Origin: Prochlorococcus sp. AG-402-P16
GTDB taxonomy: Bacteria; Cyanobacteriota; Cyanobacteriia; PCC-6307; Cyanobiaceae
NCBI GenBank assembly: GCA_003216295.1
Contig: QCJB01000006.1
Location: 1-64,000, forward strand
DNA length: 64,000 nucleotides
Direction: 5' to 3'
In this document: in pieces, positions 1 through 10,571 of the stretch
Layout: every line of letters starts with the position of its first letter
How positions within the stretch are numbered: position 1 is the stretch's first letter
Program-made: the position numbers and the translations under genes
The notes under the pieces: generated by a model
What the model saw: the letters and a program-made list of their open reading frames with translations, nothing else
What the model was told of the DNA's origin: nothing
Databases searched by the model: none

Positions 1-1
1 G

Positions 2-760
2 GGCTTAAATTATATTCCAATTAATTCAGAAAATGGTTTTCAGGCAGAAATACCAAAAGAAAAATTTGATTTAATTTATCTTTGTTTTCCCAATAACCCA
101 ACTGGAGCAGTTGCTACTAAAAAGCAACTTACATCTTGGGTCGAATATGCAAAGAAAAATAATTCTTTGATTCTTTTTGATGCTGCGTACGAGGCTTTTA
201 TTAAGGATGATTCCATACCTCACTCGATTTACGAAATTGAAGGAGCTAAAGATTGTGCAATCGAGTTTCGTTCTTTTTCTAAAAATGCTGGTTTTACAGG
301 AACCAGATGTGCTTTTACTGTCATACCTAAGTCCTTGAAAGGTCAGGGAGGAGGAGTAGATGTTGATTTGTGGTCTCTATGGAATCGTCGTCAAAGTACA
401 AAATTTAATGGTGTTAGTTATATAGTGCAGAGAGGAGCAGAGGCTGTGTACTCAAATGAGGGACAAATTCAAATTAAAAAATTAATAAGCTTTTATATGG
501 ATAATGCTCAAATAATTAAAGCAAATCTGACTTCTGCAGGATTTGAAGTTTTTGGTGCTACAAATGCACCATATGCTTGGATAAAAACCCCACAAAAAAT
601 GAGTTCTTGGGATTTCTTTGATTTTCTGCTAAAAAAGGCAAATGTGGTTGGAACGCCTGGAAGTGGTTTTGGTGCGGCTGGTGAAGGTTATTTTCGATTA
701 TCAGCCTTCAATAACAGGGAGAATGTAGAAAAAGCTATGCAAAGGATTGTAAAATTGTGA
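2..760 (+). CDS. dapL: LL-diaminopimelate aminotransferase, 3' part (5' end outside window)
   Basis: Open frame runs from the window edge: [13 protein letters not shown]...[19 protein letters not shown]...[10 protein letters not shown]...[22 protein letters not shown] aminotransferase motifs ([17 protein letters not shown]). The ORF track start at 167 is internal. Confidence 0.92.
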   Translation, partial: GLNYIPINSENGFQAEIPKEKFDLIYLCFPNNPTGAVATKKQLTSWVEYAKKNNSLILFDAAYEAFIKDDSIPHSIYEIEGAKDCAIEFRSFSKNAGFTGTRCAFTVIPKSLKGQGGGVDVDLWSLWNRRQSTKFNGVSYIVQRGAEAVYSNEGQIQIKKLISFYMDNAQIIKANLTSAGFEVFGATNAPYAWIKTPQKMSSWDFFDFLLKKANVVGTPGSGFGAAGEGYFRLSAFNNRENVEKAMQRIVKL

Positions 761-819
761 TGAAAAATATCATGGTAAATTCCTTTTCGAAAAGTGTGAT
801 TCATTCAGGCATTTTAATT

Positions 820-1131
820 ATGGCTAATTCTGTAAATCAAACTGATGGAGATACAGCTGTTATTGATAGAGATGTTCAACGAGTACGAAAAATATCTCCA
901 AAATATAAGGTCTTACTCCATAATGATCCAGTTAATACGATGGATTATGTAGTTGCAACTTTAAGGCAAGTAGTACCTCAATTAAGTGAACAGGATGCAC
1001 TAGATATTATGCTAGAAACACATAATAATGGTGTGGGACTTGTCATTACTTGCGACTTAGAGCCAGCTGAGTTTTATTCTGAGTCTTTAAAAGCAAAAGG
1101 TTTAACAAGCACAATAGAATTAGAAAGCTGA
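820..1131 (+). CDS. clpS: ATP-dependent Clp protease adaptor ClpS
   Basis: KYKVLLHNDPVNTMDYVVATLRQVVPQLSEQDALDIMLETHNNGVGLVITCDLEPAEFYSESLKAKGL is the ClpS signature; start chosen at ATG 820 (MANSVNQ) rather than 757. Confidence 0.93.
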   Translation: MANSVNQTDGDTAVIDRDVQRVRKISPKYKVLLHNDPVNTMDYVVATLRQVVPQLSEQDALDIMLETHNNGVGLVITCDLEPAEFYSESLKAKGLTSTIELES

Positions 1132-1163
1132 AATACTTAATTAATCAATTTTGGAGAAGGTGG

Positions 1164-2027
1164 TTGCATCAGAGAATGCAATGGATACCAACATTTACTC
1201 TGTTTTTATTCTTATATCCAATCGGGTGGTGTGCTAGTCATCTTTTTTATATTCTAAATCAGGATATTAGCTCAAGTGATTTAAGTATTTTAGGTACAAT
1301 AATAACATTTTTTTTATTTATAATTATCCTACCTAGCTGGGGAAGAAGGAGATGGAAAACTTGTCAAGTATGGTTGTATTTAGGTTTGGATTTTCAAAAT
1401 AAATTGAAGTCATTAATTGTTTTATTTAATGGATTCCTGTGGTCATTTTTACTTTTATTAATTCTTGTTCTATTTTTGTTTTTATGTGGTTGGGTTGAGA
1501 ATTTTAATTATACAGATATCAATTCTTTATTAAATGCCATTTTATTAATAGTGGGTGTTGTTCTCGCTGAGGAGATTATTTTTCGTGGATGGTTAATGGA
1601 AGAAATGATATTGTTGTTTGGTCGAAAAACCGGAATAATTTTTCAATCTGCAATTTTTAGTTTCGCTCATTTTAGATCTGACATTGGCTTATTAGCATTA
1701 ATTCCTTTTTTGAGTGGACTTTTCCTTTTTGGGTTGGTTCTCACATTGAGACGTATTAGTGATAAAGGGTCGCTATGGGGTTGTATAGGCTTGCATGGTG
1801 GGTTGGTTGGAATGTGGTATTTATTTGATTCTGGATTGATTATTTTTTCTAATGAAATCCCTTTTTATTTTTTAGGACCAAGCAAAGAGATGGTGAATCC
1901 AATAGGAAGTATTTTGGGGATAGTAATTTTATTAATAGTCTTATTTTGTCAACGAAGACTTTTTGAAAGGACTGGTCGATTTTTTGCTTCAACAGTTAAG
2001 GCTTCTTTCAAAGAAGAAATACCATAA
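1164..2027 (+). CDS. CPBP (CAAX/Abi) family intramembrane metalloprotease
   Basis: Multi-TM protein with EEIIFRGWL motif and later FSFAHF / GLHGG motifs. Confidence 0.85.
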   Translation: MHQRMQWIPTFTLFLFLYPIGWCASHLFYILNQDISSSDLSILGTIITFFLFIIILPSWGRRRWKTCQVWLYLGLDFQNKLKSLIVLFNGFLWSFLLLLILVLFLFLCGWVENFNYTDINSLLNAILLIVGVVLAEEIIFRGWLMEEMILLFGRKTGIIFQSAIFSFAHFRSDIGLLALIPFLSGLFLFGLVLTLRRISDKGSLWGCIGLHGGLVGMWYLFDSGLIIFSNEIPFYFLGPSKEMVNPIGSILGIVILLIVLFCQRRLFERTGRFFASTVKASFKEEIP

Positions 2028-3583
2028 TCGCGTTCTAATAAGTTCATCACTGTTCTGCCAAAATCATTTGGATTTGTATCAAAGGCTTCCAGGCAAATCC
2101 TCCCAAAATCTTTTCCCATTGGCTCGGGATTCCATAGAAGTTTTCTCGCTGTCCAAGGCATTAAACTCATAGGATTATACCCAGGCTTTAATAAATCATT
2201 TTGGAGCCCATATTCTTCTAATAAGGTATGAGGTTGAAGTCCAATAAAAAATATAGAAGGCTCAACGACATTTACACCAAAAATATTTTCTAATTCCCTA
2301 TGATAAGCAACAGTTTGTCTTATGGTTTCTGGACGTTCGTCAATAACATTAAATGAGTAATTGACTGAAACTTGATCTTTAAAACCTGCTTTTGATAGAA
2401 GTTCGCAATTTTTGAGAACAGTTTTTAAGTTATATCCCATTTTCATTTTTCTAACCAGTTCTTGAGAACCAGAAGTGATCCCAATCTCAAAATAGCTCAT
2501 ACCTGTACGAACCATTAAGTCAGCTAATTCTTCATCTAAATTGTCTGCTCGAATGTATGCTGCCCATTTGATGTCATCTAGTCCTTCGTCAAGGATAGCT
2601 TGAAGAATATCTTTAGCATTTTGAATGTGACCTCTTGATGGTATGAATTGAGCATCAGTAAACCAGAATCCTCTAACTCCAAGGTCGTACAATTGTTTTA
2701 TTTCTCTAATAACTTCATTCACAGGATTAATTCTTACTTTTTTTCCTTCAATGACTGTATAAATACAATAACAACAGTTGTGTGGGCATCCTCTTTTGGT
2801 TTGAACTCCAATGTAGAAATCACCACCATCTAAGTACCATTTAAATGCGGGCCAAATTTTCTTGATGTAGCTGTAATTACATGCAGTTTTAATTATATTA
2901 TTTGGCTTTTCATGAATAAGTTTTTCTCTGGGATCCTCTCCAACTACAAAACATCTTTCACTCTTGATACATTGTTTTCTTATTAACTTTTCTATTAATA
3001 ATTCTCCTTCTCCTAATGATATAATGGTTCCCTTGGGTAGAGACTTCTTTAATTGGTTATAGAAAACACTAACCGCTCCCCCGCCAATTATTGCAGTAGC
3101 ATTTGGTTTGAGTTTTTTTGCATATTTTAATCCTTTTTTGATTAATTTTTGGTTTCTCCATATTTCACCATAATGGCTTTTCATTAGCTGAAGGCCACCG
3201 ATAGCACCGCGAATCTTTTTTAATGGATTGCGAGCATAGAACACTTCAAATGAGTTTTGTAAAGGATTTCCTCCTCTTCCATCTACAGGGGCATATATTT
3301 GTATATCTCTCCATGAGAAAACAATTAAAGTAGGTTCAAATCTTTTAATAGTATTTATTAATATTCTCTCTACATCTAATATGGGTATTGAGGCTAAATC
3401 TACAATTAATTGTTCGATTTCTGGAAAACATTTATGAATATGATCAGCTAGGTAAATAGGACCTATTGGAAAAATTGGATTGCATGGCAATCTGACATAC
3501 AAAACCCTAACCTCTAATTCGGGTCCAAAAGAATTCAATTTAGAAATTAAATGAGCTTCCATTAGGCCATCAAGTACTACCAA
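1949..3583 (-). CDS. B12-binding domain radical SAM protein
   Basis: Cobalamin-binding-like N-terminus followed by RGCPHNCCYCIY (CxxxCxxC variant) and radical SAM elements (GVRGFWFTDAQFIP). A cyanobacterial family is likely; the function is not determinable from sequence. The true start may be 3562. Confidence 0.85.
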   Translation of the reverse strand: MVVLDGLMEAHLISKLNSFGPELEVRVLYVRLPCNPIFPIGPIYLADHIHKCFPEIEQLIVDLASIPILDVERILINTIKRFEPTLIVFSWRDIQIYAPVDGRGGNPLQNSFEVFYARNPLKKIRGAIGGLQLMKSHYGEIWRNQKLIKKGLKYAKKLKPNATAIIGGGAVSVFYNQLKKSLPKGTIISLGEGELLIEKLIRKQCIKSERCFVVGEDPREKLIHEKPNNIIKTACNYSYIKKIWPAFKWYLDGGDFYIGVQTKRGCPHNCCYCIYTVIEGKKVRINPVNEVIREIKQLYDLGVRGFWFTDAQFIPSRGHIQNAKDILQAILDEGLDDIKWAAYIRADNLDEELADLMVRTGMSYFEIGITSGSQELVRKMKMGYNLKTVLKNCELLSKAGFKDQVSVNYSFNVIDERPETIRQTVAYHRELENIFGVNVVEPSIFFIGLQPHTLLEEYGLQNDLLKPGYNPMSLMPWTARKLLWNPEPMGKDFGRICLEAFDTNPNDFGRTVMNLLERDYGISSLKEALTVEAKNRPVLSKSLR

Positions 3584-3853
3584 AAATAATCATTCAGAAA
3601 TAAACACTAACAATTTGTTGACCTTTTTGATTGGAAATTTTGTTAAGAGTTAAAAGTAAAAAATCGAAAAAAATTTTAGATCTTACGAAAACTTAGTGAG
3701 GGTCTGATTTTTCTTGTTTGTCTCAGATTTGTAAAATAATTATTGCATTGAAGTGCAAAGTCTCCACAGCGATTTTTTGATTGATATTAGAGGAATTTAT
3801 TAAAAAAACAAAAAATAGATCAGAATACAGTGAAAGGTATTAAGGCTAAGGTT

Positions 3854-4375
3854 ATGAATCCTCTCATTACTTTGATCATATACATACTTGGTGGAGCGGC
3901 TCTAGGTAGTTTAATGCTGCTTAGTGGGATTCCTGCCGCTCCTCTTCTTGGTTCGATTTTAGCGGCGGGGTTTTTAAGCATAAGTGGTCAATTTGAGCCT
4001 GCTCAGTGGCCGGTGGGTACAAAAACTTTGCTTGGAATTGGAGTGGGAACTGTTATTGGAACTGGTATTAATAGAGATACGTTAGATGAATTACAAACGC
4101 TTTGGAGACCAGCGATTTTAATTACTTTTACTTTGATTTTGACAGGCCTTTTGGTTGGGTTTCTAGTTGTCAGATTATTTGGAATTGATCCTTTAATAGC
4201 TTTACTAGGCTCTGCCCCTGGAGGTACTCTTGGGATGAGCTTAGTAGGCGCTGAACTTGGAGTAGGGGCTGCAGTAGCCGCTATTCATGCATTTAGATTG
4301 ATAACAGTCTTATTAATTATTCCAGCGGTTGTTAAGTATTTAACACCGCTTTTAGGAGTAAATTTTAATCAATGA
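3854..4375 (+). CDS. AbrB-duplication-type membrane protein (TIGR03082-like)
   Basis: Hydrophobic, Gly-rich repeats: GAALGSLMLLSGIPAAPLLGSILAAG...LGSAPGGTLGMSLVGAELG; typical of the AbrB/ammonia-monooxygenase-like membrane family. Confidence 0.75.
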   Translation: MNPLITLIIYILGGAALGSLMLLSGIPAAPLLGSILAAGFLSISGQFEPAQWPVGTKTLLGIGVGTVIGTGINRDTLDELQTLWRPAILITFTLILTGLLVGFLVVRLFGIDPLIALLGSAPGGTLGMSLVGAELGVGAAVAAIHAFRLITVLLIIPAVVKYLTPLLGVNFNQ

Positions 4376-4419
4376 AACTAGCTATGAAAATTTAATTTTC
4401 TTGATAATGATTAGCAATT

Positions 4420-4644
4420 TTATATGATTTTCCACACAGGATTATTTGGTATATTTGGCTCTTTGTATTTATCTTTTGGCTCTGTTGTAGTTATTCTCCA
4501 ATCAGGAACGCGACATTGTACATATGCTGGACTTTGGATAAGCACACCTGGCTTCTCGTCTTTTCTATAAGTAAATCCACCCTTCCATGCCCCTCCTTCT
4601 TTTAGGGAGCCTTTAAACCAAACCCAACAGTTTTCACTTTCCAT
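4420..4644 (-). CDS. TIGR02450 family Trp-rich protein
   Basis: CWVWFKGSLKEGGAWKGGFTYRKDEKPGVLIQSPAYVQCRVPDWRIT; Trp-rich small conserved protein. Confidence 0.75.
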   Translation of the reverse strand: MESENCWVWFKGSLKEGGAWKGGFTYRKDEKPGVLIQSPAYVQCRVPDWRITTTEPKDKYKEPNIPNNPVWKII

Positions 4645-4705
4645 TAAATTTAGACTGAAAAAAAATCTTGATATAGTTTTTATTTTTCATTTTTTAAAAT
4701 TTTAT

Positions 4706-4882
4706 TCACCTTCTTCTGCTTCTTCGTCTTTGTTGCAACTTACGTTTGTATTTCTCTACAGGAGTCTCATGATGACGAAGGCGCTTCAATTCCCCAAAAA
4801 TTCCCGCTTTGGAAACTTGACGTTTAAATCGACGAAGTGCTGATTCAATGCCTTCGTTTTCTCCAACTGTTACTTGAGTCAA
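4706..4882 (-). CDS. rpsU: 30S ribosomal protein bS21 (58 aa, TTG start; not in ORF track)
   Basis: Manual reverse translation: [58 protein letters not shown]; frame length 177 nt checks. Confidence 0.93.
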   Translation of the reverse strand: MTQVTVGENEGIESALRRFKRQVSKAGIFGELKRLRHHETPVEKYKRKLQQRRRSRRR

Positions 4883-5076
4883 AAAGATTAAAAATGCAAT
4901 GATTTAATTTTACAGGACGATAAAGCAAATTTTTGTTTTGACCTTTTTGGGATAAAAAGATCTAGAATCTTCGAGAATTATCCAAATAGCTTTCTTCAGG
5001 TTTTGGTTATTGGCCAAATAATTGAAGTTTTCCCCTTTTCGGACCATTCATTATTACTACATAGGTCCGTTATCCA

Positions 5077-5325
5077 ATGACTATTTACATCGGGAATCTT
5101 TCATTTGATGCTGAGATAGAAGATATTGTTGGAGTCTTTAGCAGTTATGGGGAAGTAACCAACTGCAAGCTTCCATTAGAAAGGGAAACAGGGAGAAAAA
5201 GAGGTTTTGCTTTTGTTGATATGGGTGACGATGCACAAGAACAAAAAGCAATCGATGATCTACAAGATGTGGAGTGGATGGGGAGAGCTATTAGGGTTAC
5301 CAAAGCTAGACCTAAAAATAGCTAA
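5077..5325 (+). CDS. RNA-binding protein, RRM domain
   Basis: IYIGNLSFDAEIEDIVGVFSSYGEV...GRKRGFAFVDMGDD: RNP2 and RNP1 motifs. Confidence 0.93.
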   Translation: MTIYIGNLSFDAEIEDIVGVFSSYGEVTNCKLPLERETGRKRGFAFVDMGDDAQEQKAIDDLQDVEWMGRAIRVTKARPKNS

Positions 5326-5487
5326 TAAAGTCTCTTCTCTAGCCTTTACTGGAAGATCCTTGAATAGCTTGAATCCTAAAATTTTTTTAAACTATCAAGT
5401 TGCTTTTAGATTTCAGTCTATTAGGGCTTAAAGCATTTTTTTAAATTAATGCTCTAATGATTAGAAGTTAAGAGAAATGCCTTTTTA

Positions 5488-5760
5488 ATGGTTTACTCAT
5501 CAATCCCTTTTTCAACAATCACATTTGGTGGATTTAATCCTTTGGCTGCGATTGCAGGTTTGGTTATCTTTTTTCAGATTTCTCAAATTTACTATTATGG
5601 ACTTCCCGAGAATGAACCAACTGTTGAGCTTTCTGAAACTGGTTCTTATCAGTACCTTAAAAAGCAATTTATTGGTGTTCAAATAGTTACTGCTCTTATT
5701 GCCGCTTCAGTTATGCTTGCTGGTCCAGATAAAATTTTCTTCCCTTTTAAATATTTTTAA
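5488..5760 (+). CDS. Conserved hypothetical membrane protein (two predicted TM segments)
   Basis: MVYSSIPFSTITFGGFNPLAAIAGLVIFFQISQIYYYGLPENEP...; followed by a strong terminator. Confidence 0.6.
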   Translation: MVYSSIPFSTITFGGFNPLAAIAGLVIFFQISQIYYYGLPENEPTVELSETGSYQYLKKQFIGVQIVTALIAASVMLAGPDKIFFPFKYF

Positions 5761-5790
5761 GTGATACTACACAACAATTGATGTCCATCT

Positions 5791-5822
5791 GAAAGGCAGC
5801 TTGAAAAGCTGCCTTTCTTTTT
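5791..5822 (+). terminator. Rho-independent terminator
   Basis: Perfect 12-bp stem GAAAGGCAGCTT-gaa-AAGCTGCCTTTC followed by TTTTT. Confidence 0.88.
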
Positions 5823-5992
5823 AATTGGATTTAATTCGTTACATAAGAAACGCGATAAATCGATTAATTTAAATTGTATGAATTATGTTATTTCTGAGAA
5901 TATTTGCTTCGTCTGGGAATGACCATTTAGTTCATAGTGAACATCATTTTGCTGATTTGATCGATTAACTATATAAATATAACTTATTTATT

Positions 5993-6181
5993 ATGGAATT
6001 TAATCAAATCAATATTGACGATTCTATAGATGTGGTTAATTACAATAAAAAATCTTTTCAAGGTAAAGAAATTAATGAAAATTTAAATTATTTATATCCA
6101 AATGGACATCGAACTACTCATCAAATGAGATGGTTTAAAGGTAGTAGAGATAGAGGGATAAAGACCGATATTGCTGCATAA
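5993..6181 (+). CDS. Hypothetical small protein (62 aa)
   Basis: Open ATG frame MEFNQINIDDSIDVVNYNKKSF...; no recognised domain. Confidence 0.5.
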   Translation: MEFNQINIDDSIDVVNYNKKSFQGKEINENLNYLYPNGHRTTHQMRWFKGSRDRGIKTDIAA

Positions 6182-6207
6182 AAATAAACAAAATATTAAC
6201 TATAATA

Positions 6208-6336
6208 ATGAAAAAAAATAATAGAAATAACCATAGTTCTCCTGATCCTTATGAAGACATAATCAGACTTGAGAAACTTGATCCGTATGAAACTCTTATT
6301 CAACAAAGTGCTATTCCTAAGCAAAAAAAAGAATAA
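6208..6336 (+). CDS. Hypothetical small protein (42 aa; not in ORF track)
   Basis: MKKNNRNNHSSPDPYEDIIRLEKLDPYETLIQQSAIPKQKKE*; upstream of a hairpin terminator. Confidence 0.45.
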   Translation: MKKNNRNNHSSPDPYEDIIRLEKLDPYETLIQQSAIPKQKKE

Positions 6337-6388
6337 AACCAATGATATTTAAATTATTATATTTTAGTAAAATTAATTTTTTATAATA

Positions 6389-6420
6389 AAAAACCCCCCA
6401 ATTTAAATTGGGAGGTTTTT
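6389..6420. terminator. Bidirectional terminator between convergent genes
   Basis: AAAAACCCCCCAATTT / AAATTGGGAGGTTTTT inverted repeat with A-tract and T-tract on opposite sides. Confidence 0.8.
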
Positions 6421-6435
6421 ATTACATATTGAAGA

Positions 6436-7443
6436 TTAGAAACTAAATGCAGTTTCAACAACAACTCCAGAGTCATCATCACCAGTATTGTCTTCTACAG
6501 TGAAGAAACCAGGAGTGATTGTGACATAGTCATTTAGTGCATAGGTGTAAGAGACTTCAAAACCTGTTGCATCTTCATCATCACCACCATCAACATCAGT
6601 TGAGTTGTAAGCAGCACTTAATGTTCCAGGGCCAACTTCGTAGTCAACGCCGATGAACAAGTCAGTTGCATCAGAACCAGACTCTGGATCAGTTGTGTCA
6701 TAAGCAACGCTGAATGTTGCATCTATTGATTCAGGGCTGTAATAGATACCACCACCAAATGTGTCGTATCCAGTTGTTCCGCCTTCACCATCATTAGAAG
6801 CGATTACAAGACCGCCACCAAATCCTTCGCCGTTATAGCCAAGAGTGAAAGTTGAAACATCATCAGCATCATCAGCACCGATGCCGGTAGTTGCGTCGGC
6901 ACCACCTACAGAGACGAAGCTAACAGATGCAACTACACCACTGTCATTAGAGTATGCAACACCAACTCCAGGACCAGTCTCTCCACCAGCTAGAGAATAA
7001 GGCATGCTTCCTAGTCTGAAAGCGTCTGAATAAGCAGAAGTTGTTGCAGCAACAACATCATCCTGATCGAGCAAAGGACCAGCAGTTACTTCAAGATCAC
7101 CAACAGGGAAGGCATAAAATAAAGAGTGTAATGTGATAGCACCTGTTCCACCTGTTGCGCTATCCATGCTTGCTAATGGACCACTGGCATTACCAGTTTC
7201 CATGCCCATATAAAGCATGTCTTCACCAGTAAAGCTGGAAGTAACATCAAGGCCATATGCATACTGCATATAAAGCTCTTCTTCCTTATCAGTTGTTCCA
7301 CCGTCAGCTACAGAACCAACTGTGAAATATGCACCACCAGAAAGAGATGTACTTGATGAAAATGCAGTATCTGCATTAGCTGCGACTGGAGCCATTAGGC
7401 CCAATGCAGCAGGAGCTACCAGCAAACGCTGAAAAAGCTTCAT
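6436..7443 (-). CDS. Outer-membrane porin-like protein (no SLH domain)
   Basis: Signal peptide MKLFQRLLVAPAALGLMAPVAANA; acidic, Gly/Ser-rich beta-strand pattern ending in aromatic F (VVVETAFSF). Homologous to the ORF at 30762. Confidence 0.78.
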   Translation of the reverse strand: MKLFQRLLVAPAALGLMAPVAANADTAFSSSTSLSGGAYFTVGSVADGGTTDKEEELYMQYAYGLDVTSSFTGEDMLYMGMETGNASGPLASMDSATGGTGAITLHSLFYAFPVGDLEVTAGPLLDQDDVVAATTSAYSDAFRLGSMPYSLAGGETGPGVGVAYSNDSGVVASVSFVSVGGADATTGIGADDADDVSTFTLGYNGEGFGGGLVIASNDGEGGTTGYDTFGGGIYYSPESIDATFSVAYDTTDPESGSDATDLFIGVDYEVGPGTLSAAYNSTDVDGGDDEDATGFEVSYTYALNDYVTITPGFFTVEDNTGDDDSGVVVETAFSF

Positions 7444-7593
7444 TGTGTCCTCACACAAAATAATATCAATTTATTTTTATATTTTTAAACTTTAATTGAA
7501 GTAGTATTTAATACATAAATAAGAAATTTTTAGTATCTAGTGCTACATTTTTAAGTCATGAATTTAAGATTTTTGTTTAATGTAAATAATAAA

Positions 7594-7773
7594 CTATTCA
7601 CTATCTATTGATTCTGCTTCCGGTCCTAAAGCTGTTGCAATCCATTTTGATACTACCGGAGAAATGCTTGACAACTTTTTAAGAAAAATTCTTTCCTCTA
7701 ATGAAACTAATTTATTATTTTCTATTCGATTCAATATATTCCTAACTTTTATTCTTGTTGTAGTTGAAATCAT
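7594..7773 (-). CDS. Hypothetical small protein (59 aa; not in ORF track)
   Basis: MISTTTRIKVRNILNRIENNKLVSLEERIFLKKLSSISPVVSKWIATALGPEAESIDSE*; ATG to TAG, 60 codons. Confidence 0.55.
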   Translation of the reverse strand: MISTTTRIKVRNILNRIENNKLVSLEERIFLKKLSSISPVVSKWIATALGPEAESIDSE

Positions 7774-7932
7774 GAAAAAAACTTTTTATTTTTATAATTA
7801 AATGATTTTTCTGAGGCTGTTCATTTTGAACAAATTTAGAAAATTTTTATATTTTAAATTGCATTTTTGGTATTAAAAGTTACAAATATTTGATAGATTT
7901 TTTGTTTTAATTTCCACGAATAATTCTTTGTT

Positions 7933-8160
7933 ATGGTCGATTTCTCTTATCGAAACATTACCTCAAATATGGTTGTTTTGAAATGCATTGGACCAGATAA
8001 TTTTTTTCTAGAAAGAGTTGTTTTTCCCCAAGAAGTCTTTTCATCTGTTGCGCCAGACGGATCTCAGTTGGAAATTTGGGGTATACAATCATATGGTCCA
8101 AGGCTGGAACAACGTTTAAGAGTATCCGCAAAAAAGAAGGAAGATCCAGTAGCTGCTTAG
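7933..8160 (+). CDS. DUF1830-like small protein
   Basis: YRNITSNMVVLKCIGPDNFFLERVVFPQEVFSSVAPDGSQLEIWG resembles the DUF1830 pattern. Confidence 0.7.
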   Translation: MVDFSYRNITSNMVVLKCIGPDNFFLERVVFPQEVFSSVAPDGSQLEIWGIQSYGPRLEQRLRVSAKKKEDPVAA

Positions 8161-8176
8161 TTTTTTAAATTAATAA

Positions 8177-9886
8177 TTAAAGCAATAGATATCTTTGAGC
8201 TAGAGGTAGTGATTCAGCAGGTTCACAAGTTAAAAGTTCACCATTTGCAAAAACTTCATAGGTTTGAGGGTCAACCTCTATTTTTGGCATTAAATCATTT
8301 AGCTTCATTGATTTTTTAGATATGTCTCTGGTGTTTTTTATGGCTGCATAAGATCGTTCCAATTTAAGTTGTTCTGGTACACCTAATTCTATTGAAGATT
8401 CACTTAAGAAAGTAAGGCATGTGGAATTTATAGCTTTCCCAAACGAAGAAAACATTGGTCGGCCATGTACTGGTTGTGGTGTTGGAATTGACGCGTTTGC
8501 ATCTCCCATTTGTGCCCAGGCGATTGACCCTCCTTTTACCACTAGGTCTGGTTTGATCCCAAAAAAACCTGGTTTCCAGATTACTAGATCTGCAAGTTTA
8601 CCAATTTCTATAGAACCAACATGACTGCTAATTCCGTGAGCTATTGCAGGATTGATAGTGATCTTTGATATATATCTCTTCAGACGATTATTATCATTCT
8701 TTTCATTATCTTCTGGTAAAGCACCTCTTTGAATTTTCATTTTATGAGCAGTTTGAAAAGTTCGACTAATTACCTCACCAACTCTTCCCATCGCCTGAGA
8801 GTCACTTGCAATAATAGAAAAGGCTCCTAAATCGTGGAGTATATCCTCAGCAGCAATAGTTTCACGACGTATTCTTGACTCGGCGAATGCAACATCCTCT
8901 GGAATTTTGGGATCCAAATGATGGCAAACCATCAACATGTCTAAATGCTCTTCAAGAGTATTTAGAGTGAAAGGTCTAGTAGGATTGGTGCTGCTTGGAA
9001 TCACATTAGACTCTCCACAAATTTTGATAATGTCAGGAGCATGACCACCTCCAGCTCCTTCTGTATGAAAGGTATGAATTGTTCTTCCTTTTATTGCCTG
9101 AATCGTATCCTCGACAAAACCAGCTTCGTTTAGTGTATCTGTATGAATACAAACTTGTACGTCTAATTGATCTGCAACACTTAGGCATGAATCAATACAA
9201 GCTGGTGTTGTTCCCCAATCTTCATGAAGTTTCAACCCACAAGCTCCTGCTCTTACTTGTTCTTCTAATGCTGTTTTATTAGTTGCATTGCCTTTCCCAA
9301 AGAAACCTAAATTCACAGGGAATCCCTCCGCTGATTGCAACATGCTAGAGATGTGAAATACTCCTGGAGTACAGGTGGTTGCATTAGTACCTGTTGCTGG
9401 ACCAGTTCCTCCTCCAAGCATAGTTGTAACACCACTTGCTAACGCAGTTTCTATTTGCTGTGGACATATAAAATGAATATGACTATCGATGGCACCTGCA
9501 GTAATAATGTTTCCCTCTCCTGCGATTGCTTCTGTGCTTGCTCCAACAATAATGTCGACCCCTTCTTGAGTATCGGGATTTCCAGCTTTTCCGATACCTG
9601 AAATTTTTCCGTCTTTAATACCAATATCTGCTTTAACAATTCCCCACCAATCCAGAATAAGTGCATTGGTAATAACTGTATCTACTACTCCATTATCTCT
9701 ACTTTGTTGAGATTGCCCCATCCCATCACGAATGACTTTACCTCCACCAAATTTAATTTCGTCTCCATAGTGAGTACGGTCCTCTTCAACTTCGAGGATT
9801 AAGTCTGTATCTGCAAGTCTAATGCGATCTCCTTTAGTGGGACCATAAGTTTCAGCATAAGCTTGGCGAGAAATTTTGTAAGGCAT
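8177..9886 (-). CDS. ureC: Urease subunit alpha
   Basis: [37 protein letters not shown] (carbamylated Lys); MVCHHLD (active-site His). Confidence 0.99.
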   Translation of the reverse strand: MPYKISRQAYAETYGPTKGDRIRLADTDLILEVEEDRTHYGDEIKFGGGKVIRDGMGQSQQSRDNGVVDTVITNALILDWWGIVKADIGIKDGKISGIGKAGNPDTQEGVDIIVGASTEAIAGEGNIITAGAIDSHIHFICPQQIETALASGVTTMLGGGTGPATGTNATTCTPGVFHISSMLQSAEGFPVNLGFFGKGNATNKTALEEQVRAGACGLKLHEDWGTTPACIDSCLSVADQLDVQVCIHTDTLNEAGFVEDTIQAIKGRTIHTFHTEGAGGGHAPDIIKICGESNVIPSSTNPTRPFTLNTLEEHLDMLMVCHHLDPKIPEDVAFAESRIRRETIAAEDILHDLGAFSIIASDSQAMGRVGEVISRTFQTAHKMKIQRGALPEDNEKNDNNRLKRYISKITINPAIAHGISSHVGSIEIGKLADLVIWKPGFFGIKPDLVVKGGSIAWAQMGDANASIPTPQPVHGRPMFSSFGKAINSTCLTFLSESSIELGVPEQLKLERSYAAIKNTRDISKKSMKLNDLMPKIEVDPQTYEVFANGELLTCEPAESLPLAQRYLLL

Positions 9887-9887
9887 T

Positions 9888-10208
9888 TTATTTTTGAAGT
9901 GAGTTGTTTATAAGTCCGTTAAATCCAAAAACTTTACGATTTCCTGCATATGGGACAAGATCAACTTTTCTTTGGTCACCAGGCTCAAACCTGATAGCTG
10001 TACCAGCTGGGATGTCTAACCTTTTACCCAGAGATCTTTGTCGATCAAATTCTAGACCTTTATTTGATTCAAAGAAGTGATAATGAGAACCTATTTGTAT
10101 TGGTCTATCAGAAATATTTGCGACTGTGAGTGTTGTGACTTCTCTTCCTTTATTCAGTTCGATAAAACCTTCTTCGGGAATAAGTTCTCCAGGAATTAAA
10201 TAAGACAT
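9888..10208 (-). CDS. ureB: Urease subunit beta
   Basis: [43 protein letters not shown]. Confidence 0.98.
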   Translation of the reverse strand: MSYLIPGELIPEEGFIELNKGREVTTLTVANISDRPIQIGSHYHFFESNKGLEFDRQRSLGKRLDIPAGTAIRFEPGDQRKVDLVPYAGNRKVFGFNGLINNSLQK

Positions 10209-10216
10209 AATTGTAG

Positions 10217-10519
10217 TTAGCTAATTGGATTGTGAAGTGTTACAAGTTTCGTTCCATCTGGAAAAACAGCTTCTATTTGAACTTCATGGATAAGTTCAGG
10301 CACTCCCTCCATTACTTGTTCTTTTTTTAACCATGTTGTCCCTTCATTCATTAAAGTTGAGACACTTTTTCCATCTCTTGCCCCTTCAAGGACTTGAAAG
10401 CTAAGCCAAGCCATAGCTTCTGGATGGTTTAACTTTAAACCTCTATTTAATCTCCTCTCTGCCAGAAGAGCAGCCGTAACTACAAGTAACTTGTCTTTTT
10501 CTTGTGGACTTAAGTACAT
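10217..10519 (-). CDS. ureA: Urease subunit gamma
   Basis: [35 protein letters not shown]. Confidence 0.98.
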   Translation of the reverse strand: MYLSPQEKDKLLVVTAALLAERRLNRGLKLNHPEAMAWLSFQVLEGARDGKSVSTLMNEGTTWLKKEQVMEGVPELIHEVQIEAVFPDGTKLVTLHNPIS

Positions 10520-10571
10520 TTTTTAATCCTTACAACAAAATTTTACTAGTAATAACATGCTTAAACGTTCA

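Noticed and set aside
5207-5431. 74-aa ORF overlapping the RRM gene in another frame
   Set aside because: Out-of-frame within a well-supported RRM CDS; composition looks like frame-shifted translation.
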